A stretch of 64,000 bases of DNA from the NCBI GenBank assembly GCA_016718265.1, contig JADKDZ010000004.1, forward strand, positions 124,001-188,000, read 5' to 3'. Origin of the DNA: Uliginosibacterium sp. GTDB lineage: Bacteria; Pseudomonadota; Gammaproteobacteria; Burkholderiales; Rhodocyclaceae. Below, piece by piece: positions 33,234 to 43,329 of the stretch; within the stretch, counting starts at the first letter, position 1; the number at the start of each line of letters is the position of its first letter. The notes under the pieces were generated by a model. That model worked only from the letters and a program-made list of their open reading frames with translations. It did not search any database and was not told where the DNA came from. A program made the position numbers and the translations under genes.

Positions 33234-33804
33234 AGCGCCCTTTCAGGGATAAGGCGTTTACGGCAGAGGGACGACCGCCTTTATGCGTGCTTGAGTGTCG
33301 CGTCTTCAGGGCGTAGGTCTGAAAAGCGAAGCGCCACCCGACTCCTTAGATTACCGAGCCGCGACGGGAGTAGCCGGGTCAAGCCTTGAATTGGCGCAAT
33401 ATCCCCGTAGCCACACCATCCGGCGCAATTCTGCTCCGCTTTATTTTCCCCTGTGGCGCCCCACGAATGATCGCTTCCTGCACAGCAAGCCGAACGTCAG
33501 TAGTTGGCCGATAGTACGCTTTCAGCATCCGGGTCGGGAGGGTGAGTTCATCAGATCGGAAAGCTGACTTTCTGCGCTGACCTGCGCGGAGCGGCGGGTA
33601 AGCGCCGCATCGCAGCCCCTCATTGCCGGTCAGTCGAATGGCCGTTCTGGCCGAGGAGGAGTCTTCTACTCTGCATCTTGAATTACTGCTGTGCTCAAAG
33701 TCTCACGCCAGTTGTAGCGATCATGAGCACCAGAACGATGGCTCGAAAAGAATAGATTTCGCAGCGAGCGGTCTTTGCTGTGCATGAAATACGAAAGTTA
33801 AAGC
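33234..33804. other. non-coding stretch, possible dispersed element
   Basis: About 570 bases without a convincing gene. Parts such as CATTGCCGGTCAGTCGAATG and the CGAACGTCAG-type segments resemble the long dispersed non-coding sequences often seen next to old mobile-element sites in proteobacteria, but I cannot prove this. Two short palindromes of GCGGCG type occur near 33590-33610. No transposase fragment was recognised. Confidence 0.4.
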
Positions 33805-33834
33805 AAAAGGGCCACCGCTATGGGTGGCCCTTTT
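33805..33834. terminator. bidirectional Rho-independent terminator
   Basis: Perfect stem AAAAGGGCCACC (33805-33816) with GGTGGCCCTTTT (33823-33834), loop of six, and T runs on both strands. It lies 70 bases beyond the stop of the amt gene on the minus strand and probably ends that transcript. Confidence 0.85.
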
Positions 33835-33903
33835 TGTCTAGGGATTGGTTGTTACAGACTGGTTTTTACTGTGACAGACTTAATTTTTACCAACAAAGCC
33901 TGC

Positions 33904-35105
33904 CTACCAGAGACTTTCCTTCTCTGGCGAGGCGCCGATCTTGTGGATGCTGAGGTCGGCGCCTTCGTATTCCTCTTCAGGGTCGAGGCGCAGGCCGACG
34001 GTGAGTTTGAGCGCCCCGTACACAATGCTGCCGCCGATGAGGGCGACCAGGATGCCGCCGAGTGTGCCGATCAGCTGCGCGGCAAAGCTTACGCCGCCCA
34101 TGCCGCCCAGCGCTTCTTGCCCGAAGATGCCGGCGGCGATGCCGCCCCAGGCACCGCAGAGGCCGTGCAGCGGCCAGACGCCGAGCACGTCGTCGATCTT
34201 CCAGCGGTTCTGGGTCAGGGTGAACATGATGACGAACAGCGCGCCGGCCACGCTGCCGACGGCCAGGGCGCCCAGGGGGTGCATGATGTCGGAGCCGGCG
34301 CAGACGGCGACGAGGCCGGCAAGCGGCCCGTTATGCACGAAGCCGGGGTCGTTGCGCCCTAGCACCAGTGCGACCAGGGTGCCTCCGGCGGCGGCCATCA
34401 GCGAATTGACGGCCACCAGACCGCTCATGTCCTGGAGCTTTTGCGCACTCATCACATTGAAGCCGAACCAGCCCACCGTGAGAATCCACGCGCCGAGGGC
34501 GAGGAAGGGAATACTCGACGGCGGGTGGGCGGAGACGCCCCCGTCACGGTGGTAGCGGCCGCGGCGCGCGCCCAGGAACAGCACGGCGACCAGCCCGATC
34601 CAGCCGCCGACGGCGTGGACCACCACACTGCCGGCGAAATCGTGAAACTTGGCACCAAAAGTGGCCGCCAGCCAGGGCTGAATGCCGAACTTGTCTGCCC
34701 AGGCGATCCCCTCAAAGAAGGGGTAAACAAAGCCGACGATGAAGAAGGTGGCGGCGAGCTGCGGCGAGAACTTGGCGCGCTCGGCGATGCCGCCCGAGAC
34801 GATGGCCGGAATGGCGGCGGCAAAGGTCAGCAGGAAGAAGAACTTGACCAGCTCGTAGCCGTTGTTCTGCGCCAGGTGTGTGCGCCGGAGAAGAAGTGGA
34901 TGCCGTAGGCGATGCCATAGCCGATGAAGAAGTAGGCAATCGTCGACATGCAGAAATCGGTGAGGATCTTGACCAGTGCGTTGACCTGATTCTTGCGGCG
35001 AACGGTGCCGAGTTCGAGAAAAGCGAAGCCGGCATGCATTGCCAGCACCATGATGGCGCCAAGCAGCACGAAGAGTGTGTTGCCGGCGTGATTGACCTGC
35101 TCCAT
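33904..35105 (-). pseudogene. amt: ammonium transporter Amt, single frameshift
   Basis: Eleven-helix ammonium channel. The first frame (35105 to about 34877) reads MEQVNHAGNTLFVLLGAIMV through YGIAYGIHFFSG; the remainder, LAQNNGYELVKFFFLLTFAA to DPEEEYEGADLSIHKIGASPE, is in another frame. One base appears to be missing at about 34875-34876 (CC where CCC is expected). Pore residues are present: the twin His in FAGSVVVHAVGG and DVLGVWPLHGLCG. With repair it is about 400 residues, normal length. No glnK gene adjoins it. Sequencing error is likely for so well preserved a gene. Confidence 0.85.
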
Positions 35106-35438
35106 TGTGGACTCCAGATTGCACGATGGCGGAGCCTTAAGCAGGAAGCACGCCAGATGTATGGCGCTATATTTATCAATGACTTGTCTTGGTTTTGCGC
35201 GCCCGCTTTCGGGTGGTATGCACCGAAAGCGTGAAAATGGTCGGGGTTTATGGCGATAACTTGGTGCGCCGCTGGCTGGGTGTGCGACTGGGCTGCACTG
35301 TTTTGTCTGCCTTGCCTGCCGGATTTGGTGCGACGCTTTGCCACACTTTTGTCGCCGGATTCTGGCCTGGATCATTGCCGCAGCAAGTGGCCTCCGCTAC
35401 CCTCTTGGCCACCTAAAACAAGCAAAAGGAGACATGCG
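35106..35438. other. divergent promoter region with 9-bp inverted repeat
   Basis: 333 bases between amt (minus) and the TrpB2 gene (plus). It contains a perfect inverted repeat, CGCTTTCGG (35204-35212) and CCGAAAGCG (35223-35231), spaced by ten bases, a possible operator. A sigma-54-like site lies at 35139-35155. No gene seen inside. Confidence 0.5.
35139..35155 (-). promoter_or_regulatory. possible sigma-54 promoter of amt
   Basis: Minus strand TGGCGTGCTTCCTGCTT has GG and GC ten bases apart, the -24/-12 spacing of sigma-54, and matches most of TGGCAC-N5-TTGC. The -12 GC lies about 35 bases before the amt ATG, and CTGGAG is the ribosome site. Nitrogen control of amt is common, which supports it; the match is imperfect. 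Confidence 0.4.
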
Positions 35439-36803
35439 ATGCCCGATCGCAATCGCTACGTGCTGGAAGAGGCCCGGATGCCCAGCCAGTGGTACAACAT
35501 CGTTGCAGATTTGCCGGTGCCGCCCGCACCCCCCTTGCATCCGGGAACCGGGCAGCCGATCGGCCCGGATGATCTCGCGCCCTTGTTCCCCATGGCGATC
35601 ATTCAGCAAGAGGTGTCCACCGAGCGCTGGATCGATATCCCCGAGCCGGTGCGTGATGTGTTCAAGCTCTGGCGGCCCAGCCCGCTCTATCGTGCCCGCC
35701 GCCTGGAGCAAGCGCTCGGCACGCCGGCCAAGATCTACTTCAAGTACGAAGGCGTCTCGCCGGCCGGCAGCCACAAACCCAATTCCGCCATTCCGCAGGC
35801 CTGGTACAACGCGCAGGAAGGCGTCAAGAAGCTCTCCACCGAAACTGGTGCCGGGCAGTGGGGCTCCTCGCTGGCGTTTGCCGGCGGCTTGTTCGGGCTG
35901 GATGTCACGGTGTATCAGGTGCGCGTGTCCTACGACCAGAAACCCTATCGCCGCGCGATGATGGAAACCTGGGGCGCGCGCTGCATCCCGTCGCCGTCGC
36001 CCACCACCGATGCGGGCCGGGCCATCCTGGCCGAGAAGCCGGATCACATGGGCTCGTTGGGCATTGCGATTTCTGAAGCGGTCGAAGTCGCAGCCAAAAA
36101 TCCGGACACCAAGTACGCGCTGGGCTCGGTGCTCAACCACGTGCTGCTGCATCAGACCATCGTCGGCCAGGAAGCCATCCTGCAGATGGAGATGGCCGGC
36201 GACGATCCGGATGTCATCATCGGCTGCACCGGTGGCGGCTCCAACTTCGCCGGCATCGCCTTCCCCTTCATCGGGCAGCAGTTGCGCGGCGAGCACGGCA
36301 AACGGCGCTTCGTGGCGGTTGAGCCGGCGGCCTGCCCGAGTCTGACGCGCGGCAAGTTTGCGTACGATTTCGGCGACACCTCGCACCTCACCCCGCTGGT
36401 CAAGATGCACACGCTCGGCTCCACCTTCACGCCCCCCGGCTTCCATGCCGGCGGCTTGCGCTACCACGGCATGGCGCCGATGCTGAGCCACGTGGCGGAG
36501 CTCGGGCTGCTTGAAGCTCAGGCCTATCATCAGGGCCCATGTTTCGAGGCCGGCGTGCTCTTCGCCCGTACCGAAGGCATCGTGCCCGCGCCCGAAGCCA
36601 CCCACGCCATCAAGGGTGTGGTGGAAGAAGCGCTGCGCTGCAAGCGCGAAGGCAAGGCCGAAACCCTCCTGTTCTGTCTCTCCGGCCACGGCCACCTCGA
36701 CATGGCCGCCTACCAGGCCTACTTCGATGGCAAGCTCGTCGATCAGGATTACGACGAGAAGGAACTCGCCATGGCGCTCTCGATGCTCCCGCAAGTGGGC
36801 TGA
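35439..36803 (+). CDS. TrpB2-type tryptophan synthase beta-like enzyme
   Basis: 454-residue PLP enzyme of the TrpB2 class, longer at the N-terminus than TrpB1 (LPVPPAPPLHPGTGQP, LFPMAIIQQEVS). The PLP Lys is in GSHKPNSA near residue 112, and the phosphate loop is GCTGGGSNF. TrpB2 makes tryptophan from indole and serine without a tight TrpA partner and may act in indole salvage or serine deamination. AAGGAG lies seven bases before the ATG at 35439. No other trp genes adjoin it. Confidence 0.9.
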   Translation: MPDRNRYVLEEARMPSQWYNIVADLPVPPAPPLHPGTGQPIGPDDLAPLFPMAIIQQEVSTERWIDIPEPVRDVFKLWRPSPLYRARRLEQALGTPAKIYFKYEGVSPAGSHKPNSAIPQAWYNAQEGVKKLSTETGAGQWGSSLAFAGGLFGLDVTVYQVRVSYDQKPYRRAMMETWGARCIPSPSPTTDAGRAILAEKPDHMGSLGIAISEAVEVAAKNPDTKYALGSVLNHVLLHQTIVGQEAILQMEMAGDDPDVIIGCTGGGSNFAGIAFPFIGQQLRGEHGKRRFVAVEPAACPSLTRGKFAYDFGDTSHLTPLVKMHTLGSTFTPPGFHAGGLRYHGMAPMLSHVAELGLLEAQAYHQGPCFEAGVLFARTEGIVPAPEATHAIKGVVEEALRCKREGKAETLLFCLSGHGHLDMAAYQAYFDGKLVDQDYDEKELAMALSMLPQVG

Positions 36804-36826
36804 TCGCGCGCTGCGCGCCACCGGCC

Positions 36827-36849
36827 AACGCCCCGCATGGGGCGTTTTT
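36827..36849 (+). terminator. Rho-independent terminator after TrpB2
   Basis: Stem AACGCCCC (36827-36834) and GGGGCGTT (36839-36846), loop GCAT, followed by TTT; it starts 24 bases after the stop codon. Confidence 0.8.
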
Positions 36850-37053
36850 CACGTCTACGGCCACCGTCTTGGAAAGCCGCATCCAGCAAGGCGCTGCAGC
36901 CTGCCTTGCCTGCGAGGCAATCTCCATGCGCCTGTGCAGGTTGCCATGCCTGCGGGCCAGGCGGGGTGCGGTGCTTCGAGGGGTGCGGTTTTCAGCGCGT
37001 AAAGCCTGATAATGGCGGCCGATTTGTTTTGAACAGCTACGCTGGATTCCCCC

Positions 37054-39252
37054 ATGGAAATCAAGGTCAATTTTCTCGACAAGCTCCGCCAGGAGGCGAA
37101 GTTTGACGACTTCACGGTCATCGCCGACCAGCCCATCCGCTACAAGGGCGATGGCTCCGCGCCCGGCCCCTTCGACTACTTCCTGGCCTCCTCGGCCCTG
37201 TGTGCGGCCTATTTCGTGAAGGCCTACTGCGACACGCGCGGCATCTCCACCGAGCACATGCGCCTGTCGCACAACAACATCGTCGATCCGGAGAACCGCT
37301 ACAAGCAGACCTTCAAGATCCAGATCGAGTTGCCGCCCGGGATTTCCGAGAAGGATCGCCAGGGCATCCTGCGCTCCATCGACCGCTGCACCGTGAAACG
37401 CGTGGTGCAGAACGGCCCTGAATTCATCATCGAGGAAGTCGAGAGTCTGGATGCCGACGCGCAGGCACTGCTTACGCTGAACCCCGATTCCGACGCGCTG
37501 ACCTACATCCCCGGCAAAGACCTGCCGCTGGAGAAGACCATCGCCAACATGTCCGCCACACTGGCGGCACTCGGCATCAAGATCGAGATCGCCTCCTGGC
37601 GCAATCTGGTGCCGAACGTATGGTCGCTGCATATCCGCGATGCGCATTCGCCGATGTGCTTCACCAACGGCAAGGGTTCCAGCAAGGAAAGCGCGCTGGC
37701 CTCCGCGCTGGGCGAATACATCGAGCGCGCGAGCTGCAATCACTTCTACAACGACCAGTACTGGGGCGAAGAATTCGCCAACGCTGAATTCGTGCATTAC
37801 CCGGATGAGCGCTGGTTCAAACCGGGCAAGAAAGACGCGCTGCCCAAGGGCATGCTGGATGACACCAGCCTCGCCATCTACAACCCCGATGGCGAGCTGC
37901 GCGCCTCGCACCTCTTCGACACCAACTCCGGCAACACCGCGCGGGGCATCTGCTGCCTGCCCTATGTGCGGCAAAGCGATGGCGAGGTGGTGTACTTCCC
38001 GACCAACCTGATCGACAACCTCTACCTCTCCAACGGCATGAGCGCCGGCAACACGCTGGTCGAGGCGCAGGTGCAGTGCCTGTCGGAAATCTTCGAGCGC
38101 GCCGTGAAGCGCGAGATCCTCGAAGGCGAGATCGCGCTGCCGGACGTGCCGGCCGAGGTGCTGGCGAAATACCCCGGCATCGTCGCCGGCATCCAGGGGC
38201 TGGAAGAGCAGGGCTTCCCGGTGCTGGTGAAGGATGCCTCGCTGGGCGGGCAGTTCCCGGTGATGTGCGTGACGCTGATGAACCCGCGCACCGGCGGCGT
38301 GTTCGCCTCCTTCGGCGCCCACCCGAGCTTTGAAGTGGCGCTGGAGCGCAGCCTCACCGAGCTGCTGCAGGGCCGCAGCTTCGAAGGCCTGAACGACCTG
38401 CCCAAGCCCACCTTCGAGAGCAATGCGGTCACCGAGCCGAACAACTTCGTCGAGCACTTCATCGATTCCAGCGGCGTGGTCTCCTGGCGCTTTTTCAGCG
38501 CCAAGGCGGATCATGAATTCGTCGAGTGGGACTTTTCCGGTAGCAATGCCGAGGAAGCCGCCACGCTTTTCGGCATCCTCAAGGAGCTGGGCAAGGAAGT
38601 GTATGTCGCGGTGTACGACCAGCTTGGCGGAGGTGACACAAGTAAGGCCTGCCGCATCCTCGTGCCGGGTTACTCCGAAATTTACCCGGTGGAAGACCTG
38701 ATCTGGGACAACACCAACAAGGCGCTGCGCTTCCGCGAAGACATCCTGAACCTGCATCGCCTCGATGACGCCGCCCTGCAGGCCTTGCTGGAACGCCTGG
38801 AAGACAGCGAGCTCGATGATTACACCGACATCATCACCCTGATCGGCGTGGAGTTTGACGAGAACACCGTCTGGGGCCAGCTCACCGTTCTGGAGCTCAA
38901 GCTGCTGATCTGTCTCGCCATCCAGGATCTCGAAACCGCGCACGATCTGGTCGGCGCCTACCTGCAGTACAACGAGAACACGCTCGATCGCGGCCTCTTC
39001 TACCAGGCCCTGAACGTGGTGCTCGAAGTCACGCTGGACGACGAGCTGGAACTCGCCGATTTTGAAGCCAACTTCCGCCGCATGTTTGGCGATACACGCA
39101 TGGACGCCGCGATTGGCTCAGTCGACGGCAGCGTGCGCTTCTTCGGCCTCACGGAAACCAGCATGAAGCTCGAAGGGCTGGACCGCCACCAACGCCTGAT
39201 CGACAGCTATCGCAAGCTGCATGCGGCACGCGCCCGGTCCGCACGCGATTGA
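37054..39252 (+). CDS. ycaO: OsmC domain/YcaO domain protein
   Basis: 732-residue fusion matching E. coli YcaO in layout. Residues 1-135 form an OsmC-like domain (FDYFLASSALCAAYFVKAYC, SIDRCTVKRVV). Residues about 165-560 are the YcaO ATP-binding domain, with the ATP-site glutamates in GKGSSKESALASALGEYIER and EAQVQCLSEIFERAVK. The C-terminal part (about 570-732) is helical and TPR-like. E. coli YcaO is implicated in RimO-dependent methylthiolation of ribosomal protein S12; YcaO domains in general activate amides with ATP. It lies alone between TrpB2 and a VOC gene, with no peptide precursor or natural-product genes nearby. Confidence 0.92.
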   Translation: MEIKVNFLDKLRQEAKFDDFTVIADQPIRYKGDGSAPGPFDYFLASSALCAAYFVKAYCDTRGISTEHMRLSHNNIVDPENRYKQTFKIQIELPPGISEKDRQGILRSIDRCTVKRVVQNGPEFIIEEVESLDADAQALLTLNPDSDALTYIPGKDLPLEKTIANMSATLAALGIKIEIASWRNLVPNVWSLHIRDAHSPMCFTNGKGSSKESALASALGEYIERASCNHFYNDQYWGEEFANAEFVHYPDERWFKPGKKDALPKGMLDDTSLAIYNPDGELRASHLFDTNSGNTARGICCLPYVRQSDGEVVYFPTNLIDNLYLSNGMSAGNTLVEAQVQCLSEIFERAVKREILEGEIALPDVPAEVLAKYPGIVAGIQGLEEQGFPVLVKDASLGGQFPVMCVTLMNPRTGGVFASFGAHPSFEVALERSLTELLQGRSFEGLNDLPKPTFESNAVTEPNNFVEHFIDSSGVVSWRFFSAKADHEFVEWDFSGSNAEEAATLFGILKELGKEVYVAVYDQLGGGDTSKACRILVPGYSEIYPVEDLIWDNTNKALRFREDILNLHRLDDAALQALLERLEDSELDDYTDIITLIGVEFDENTVWGQLTVLELKLLICLAIQDLETAHDLVGAYLQYNENTLDRGLFYQALNVVLEVTLDDELELADFEANFRRMFGDTRMDAAIGSVDGSVRFFGLTETSMKLEGLDRHQRLIDSYRKLHAARARSARD

Positions 39253-39297
39253 TCCGGCCTGATTTTGTTTGAACTTTTCTGCACAAGCCCATGACCG

Positions 39298-39387
39298 TAG
39301 CCCGGCATGAAGCGCAGCGGAATCCGGGGCTTTATCGGCAGCCAAGGGGCAATCTCCCGGATTCCGCTGCGCTGCATCCAGGCTACG
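39298..39387. repeat. REP-like palindrome
   Basis: Two arms of about 31 bases, 39298-39329 and 39357-39387, are inverted copies with few mismatches; core AGCGCAGCGGAATCCGGG and its complement. The 27-base loop includes TTTATCGGCAGCC. This is a common extragenic palindrome type in beta- and gammaproteobacteria. It lies between the convergent YcaO and VOC genes and can serve as a bidirectional terminator or mRNA end. Confidence 0.8.
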
Positions 39388-39423
39388 AACTTCACACTTC
39401 ACCTGGCCGGATCAATAAGGTCG

Positions 39424-39837
39424 CTACGCGGGCAGATGACAGACGGCTTCGATGTTGTTGCCTTCGAGGTCGATGACAAAGGCGCCGTAGTAATCCGGAT
39501 GGTATTCGACACGCAGCCCGGGCGCGCCGTTGTCGCGCCCGCCCGCCGCGAGGGCCGCGTGGTAGAACGCGTCGACCTGTGCCCGGGTGGCGGCGCGCCA
39601 GGCCAGGTGGCAGCCCGTCGTCGCGGGCGGCCCGCCATAGGGCGAGGGCCCGTCAACAAACCACACATCGGCCTTTTTGCCATCCGGCTCGGCCGCATCG
39701 GCATAGGCAAAGCCCAGCACATTCATGCCGTAGTTGCCCTCAAAACAGACGCTGTAACCCAAGGGGGCGAGTGCCGCGCTGTAAAAAGCCTTGGCGCGCG
39801 CGATATCGGTGACACGGAAAGTCATGTGATCCAGCAT
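39424..39837 (-). CDS. VOC (glyoxalase/bleomycin-resistance fold) protein
   Basis: 137-residue single VOC domain of two babb units: MLDHMTFRVTDIARAKAFYSAA and the repeat around GCHLAWRAATRAQVDAFYHAAL. Metal ligands would be His near residue 4, His in GCHLAW and Glu in NNIEAV. Relatives are commonly annotated as glyoxalase/dioxygenase; substrate unknown. ATG at 39837 follows AGGAGCGC. The frame is open upstream but the extension lacks homology. Confidence 0.87.
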   Translation of the reverse strand: MLDHMTFRVTDIARAKAFYSAALAPLGYSVCFEGNYGMNVLGFAYADAAEPDGKKADVWFVDGPSPYGGPPATTGCHLAWRAATRAQVDAFYHAALAAGGRDNGAPGLRVEYHPDYYGAFVIDLEGNNIEAVCHLPA

Positions 39838-40145
39838 GGGAAAGCGCTCCTGTGTGATGTCTGCAAATTCTGTGCCACAGTAGATTCCACTGCCCGTATG
39901 ACGCAAGGCCGACTCTGCTCTAGTGGGCATACTTCGGCGTTTCGGGTCGATTTCGAGCCGGATTGTGTCACGATTTTGATGTGGATCAATATGCGCGCCC
40001 TGGGCGTGGCGCCTTCGCTGAAGGCCTGCGACGGCTATTCCGGTCATGGTTGGCGCGATTATTCCTTACCCCGAAGGCACTTGGCTGAAGCGGGTCTTCC
40101 TGCTGCGCCACGTGCATTGTGCATCCAACTTCAGGAGTGCCGTAA
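39838..40145. other. divergent intergenic region
   Basis: 308 bases between the VOC gene (minus) and the large gene at 40146 (plus). It carries a perfect FNR-type palindrome at 39976-39989. No gene was recognised; the GC content is locally lower near 39950-40000. Confidence 0.5.
39976..39989. promoter_or_regulatory. FNR/ANR-like binding site
   Basis: TTGATGTGGATCAA is an exact match to TTGAT-N4-ATCAA. It is 156 bases before the ATG at 40146 and 139 bases before the VOC ATG, so it could serve either. A -10 element was not confidently placed. Confidence 0.5.
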
Positions 40146-43100
40146 ATGCCCATCGTGAACCCGGATCTCTCGGCGATAGCCGCTGCCATCAAGGTGTTGG
40201 CTGAGGTTAATCTGGTGCTGCCCATCGAGCACCTCGCTGTTTTTGCCTACGATATCAACACCGGTGCGCCGGTGGCGGGCTTACCCCTGTTTGCCATCGC
40301 CGAGCTCGGCCCGGTGCAGGGGATGCCTGATCAGCCAAGTTTCCGCTACCCCTTGGGCATGGTGAGTACCGATCATGCTGGCTATGCCTCGTTTGACCTG
40401 TCGGTCGTCCGTAACGAGGTGTACCGGCAGATACAGAAGATGTTCGGCACCTATCGCCTGCTGGACACGCTTCGGCTGGGCAAGGACGAGGTTACGAATG
40501 AGCCGGTTACGGTTCAGCTCTCCGGCCTGCAGGTGCTGCCATTTGGTGACCCGGCACTCCGGCTCGACGCGCTGCAAAAGGGCGACCGTGGCCCGGATTT
40601 CGTTACCTGCGGCTCGATCTGGATGACATTGTCTTGCAGGGGCGTCCGCTTAACCGGGCGACAGTATCGATGCAAAGCCCGAACATTCGGGACTGGCGGC
40701 TCTCGCCTGCGTCGTTCTCGATCGCGGGCGCCTTGCTCATCGGTGAAGATGGCTGCGAGACATTGGTGCCGTCAAATCTGGCGACCCAGGTATACAGGTT
40801 TAACCAATTGGCACGGCTGGAAAGTCCGCTTCAGAACGAAGACCCGTATGCGCAAGGCGGAGCATTTTCGGCCGGCTGGATTCTTGAGATGAAAGCCGAG
40901 TGGTTTCCCATCGGGCACTCCCTAGGCCAGATTCTGTACAGCCTGCCCTTGGCACCCGGCGAGAAGCGCCGGATCGCGGTGCTCGATTGGTCGCGCAGCG
41001 AGCGCGCGGGGCGCGAAGAGTCGACCGGCGTATCGGAGCAGTTGGCGCATGATCAGGTGCGTGATCGAACTGTCAGTGAAACCGTGTCGTCCGCGCTGAA
41101 AGAGTGGCAGAAGGGTGAGTCGTTCAGCTGGGGCCTGGGGCTCAGTGGCGGGGGTGGGGGCGGCAGCGGCAACGTGTCAATCGGGGTCGGGGCGTCGTTC
41201 GGTATCGGTGGCGGTTCGGCCAGTAGCCAGGGGGAGCGCGCATTCTCGGCAGAGTCCTTGCAGCGCCTGACCGACGCGTTTCGTCAGGCCAGCGCCTCCA
41301 TGCGCGAGCTGCGATCGACTGTGATGGTGCAGTCCGAGCAAAAGGAAAGCGGCACTGCGCAGACGCGAGCTGTGGCGAACTACAACCACAGCCAAGCACT
41401 GACCCTCTTGGACTATGGGGTCTTGCGCCCATCGCGTGGTGACAGGCACTGATCGCCAGCGGCCAGCGCTGTTCGTGACGCGCCCGCGCCCCGCCTTTAC
41501 TGAAGAGTGGGTATTGGTGAATCGTCAGGCAATCAGTCGGGCGTTGCTCGATTCCGCCCTCAAACCGACGCTTGAGCTGCTGGTGCAGTCGCGAAACAGC
41601 GCCGCCGCAGTGCCGGTAGCGGCCGTTGAGTTGCTGATGTCTCACCTGAATGCGCGCAGACTACCAGGGCCATCTGGCAGACCGAGGGTCTGTATCAAAT
41701 CACGGACTGGCTGACGACCATGGTGCTGGGCGGGCGGCGGCTGGATCGTTTGGTCGAGAGCGTGCCGGTCGATGTGGTCGGGGATGCGTATGTGTTTCCC
41801 GTCTTGCGTGGCCAGGAGAACTTTGTCGCGCAAAATCTTGGTGTAAGTTTCAATCCGGACGCATTCGTACCGGATCAGGTCGAGCAACTCCTGACATTGC
41901 CGACGCGCGGCATGTTTGCGGAGGCCAAGCTGGGGCACTGCAATGCCTCCGAGATCATCGACTCCACCCGTTTCTGGGACTGGCAGCAGTCGCCTATCCC
42001 TGACGATCCCAGCGACATTGCCGCCCTGGACGTGGGAACGCCGTCGCGTACGCCGTCGGTGGGGTCCCCCACGGCGCTGCCGGCCAGCCTGCTCAACATC
42101 GTCAATCCGCCCGCCGCGCCGGACCCGTCCGGACTGGCGACCGTGCTCGGGACGATGAGTGCGTTGGGTGCATTCCGCGACATGTCGGGTCGCGATACGA
42201 CTGCTGCCCTGCTTGCCACCCTGTCAAACACCAGCGGACAACTGGCGGCCAAGGGCCTGGAGGGAGCCAACGCTCGCGCCCTCACCAGCCTGCAGAATCA
42301 GCAGGTGCGGCACATGGTGGATACGATCCGCAACGCGCGCGAACTGACGCCAGAGCAGCGTACAGAGCTGATCGGTCGTGTGCTCGGCAGTGGTGTCGAC
42401 GCCATGACCCCGGCACGCCGCAACGGCGAGAACCCATCCTCTGCAGAGGGTAGCAGTGCCGGCAGCGCGAGTAGTGCTGGTGGCGCTAACAATCCAGGTG
42501 GGACGAGCAATACGGGTGGGACGAGCAACACCAGCGCGGGCAATGCCGGGGCCGGGCAAACTGAACCGGTCTCGGAGCGTGGAGCCCCGGCTCCCGCGTC
42601 GCGGCCATCGCGCATGACGCGCAGGGCGGCTCGGCGGACTTCTTCGCTGATGCGGCAATTGCTGTTCGTATTCAAGTTCGACACCCATGCGCCCATGGTC
42701 GGAAGCTTCCGGGTGCGGCTCCTGTCGGGAATGGATGCACTGGAGTCAACGGCAATCGAAAACACCGTCAGCAACTACGCCAGTGGTGCCGCCGGCGCGA
42801 CCGAGCACGACATCGGCAACCGGGTACTCCTCAGTGTTCCGCACGGGTTTGGCGGGCAGAATGACGTACAGATTCAGATAGAGGGGGATATGGTCATCCA
42901 GGGCTTTACGGTAGAAGATGCGCCAGGAAGCTCTCCTCGCGTCAATGCTCGAGTGAGGCGCTGGTCGCGTTCCGTGCTGGCGAGTTCGACCATGACCCGC
43001 ACCAACTTCGACGCCACGCGGACCTGGGACGTGATCATGCCAACGGTGGAGGAGAAGCACACCGTGACGCATACCTTCAGTCGGGAAACAGGCAGTAGCA

Positions 43101-43329
43101 GCGGCTCTGAACAGGGCGGACAGAATACGGTCGGGACAACGCTTGGCGGCAGCAGCGTCGTCTACGAAGCCCATCCATGTTGGAACACGTCACCAGCGCT
43201 ACGACCTCGAATTCGAGCAGCGAGACACGCAGCAGCGGCGAAGAGCGCACGATCGAGTATCAGGTGCGCCGTGTCGATAACAGCCAGCAGCCGATCATCC
43301 GGCCGATTGGGGGTGCAGCGGGGAGTTAA
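40146..43329 (+). pseudogene. large unrecognised Gly/Ser-rich protein, four frame breaks
   Basis: Four single-base changes join the open segments into one protein of about 1060 residues. N-terminus: an Ig/carboxypeptidase-regulatory-like beta segment (IEHLAVFAYDINTGAPVAG). Then EWFPIGHSLGQILYSLPLAPGEKRRIAVLDW, split by a long Gly-rich stretch after WQKGESFSWG, a helical part (RLTDAFRQASASMRELRS), YNHSQALTLLDY, a Gly/Ser/Asn linker (42430-42560), and a C-terminal beta region ending IIRPIGGAAGS. Breaks: near 40605 (one base missing), 41428-41430 (extra C), near 41656 (one missing), near 43175 (one C missing). The stop is TAA at 43327. AGGAG lies before the ATG. Family not recognised; surface or structural protein is a guess. 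Confidence 0.6.
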
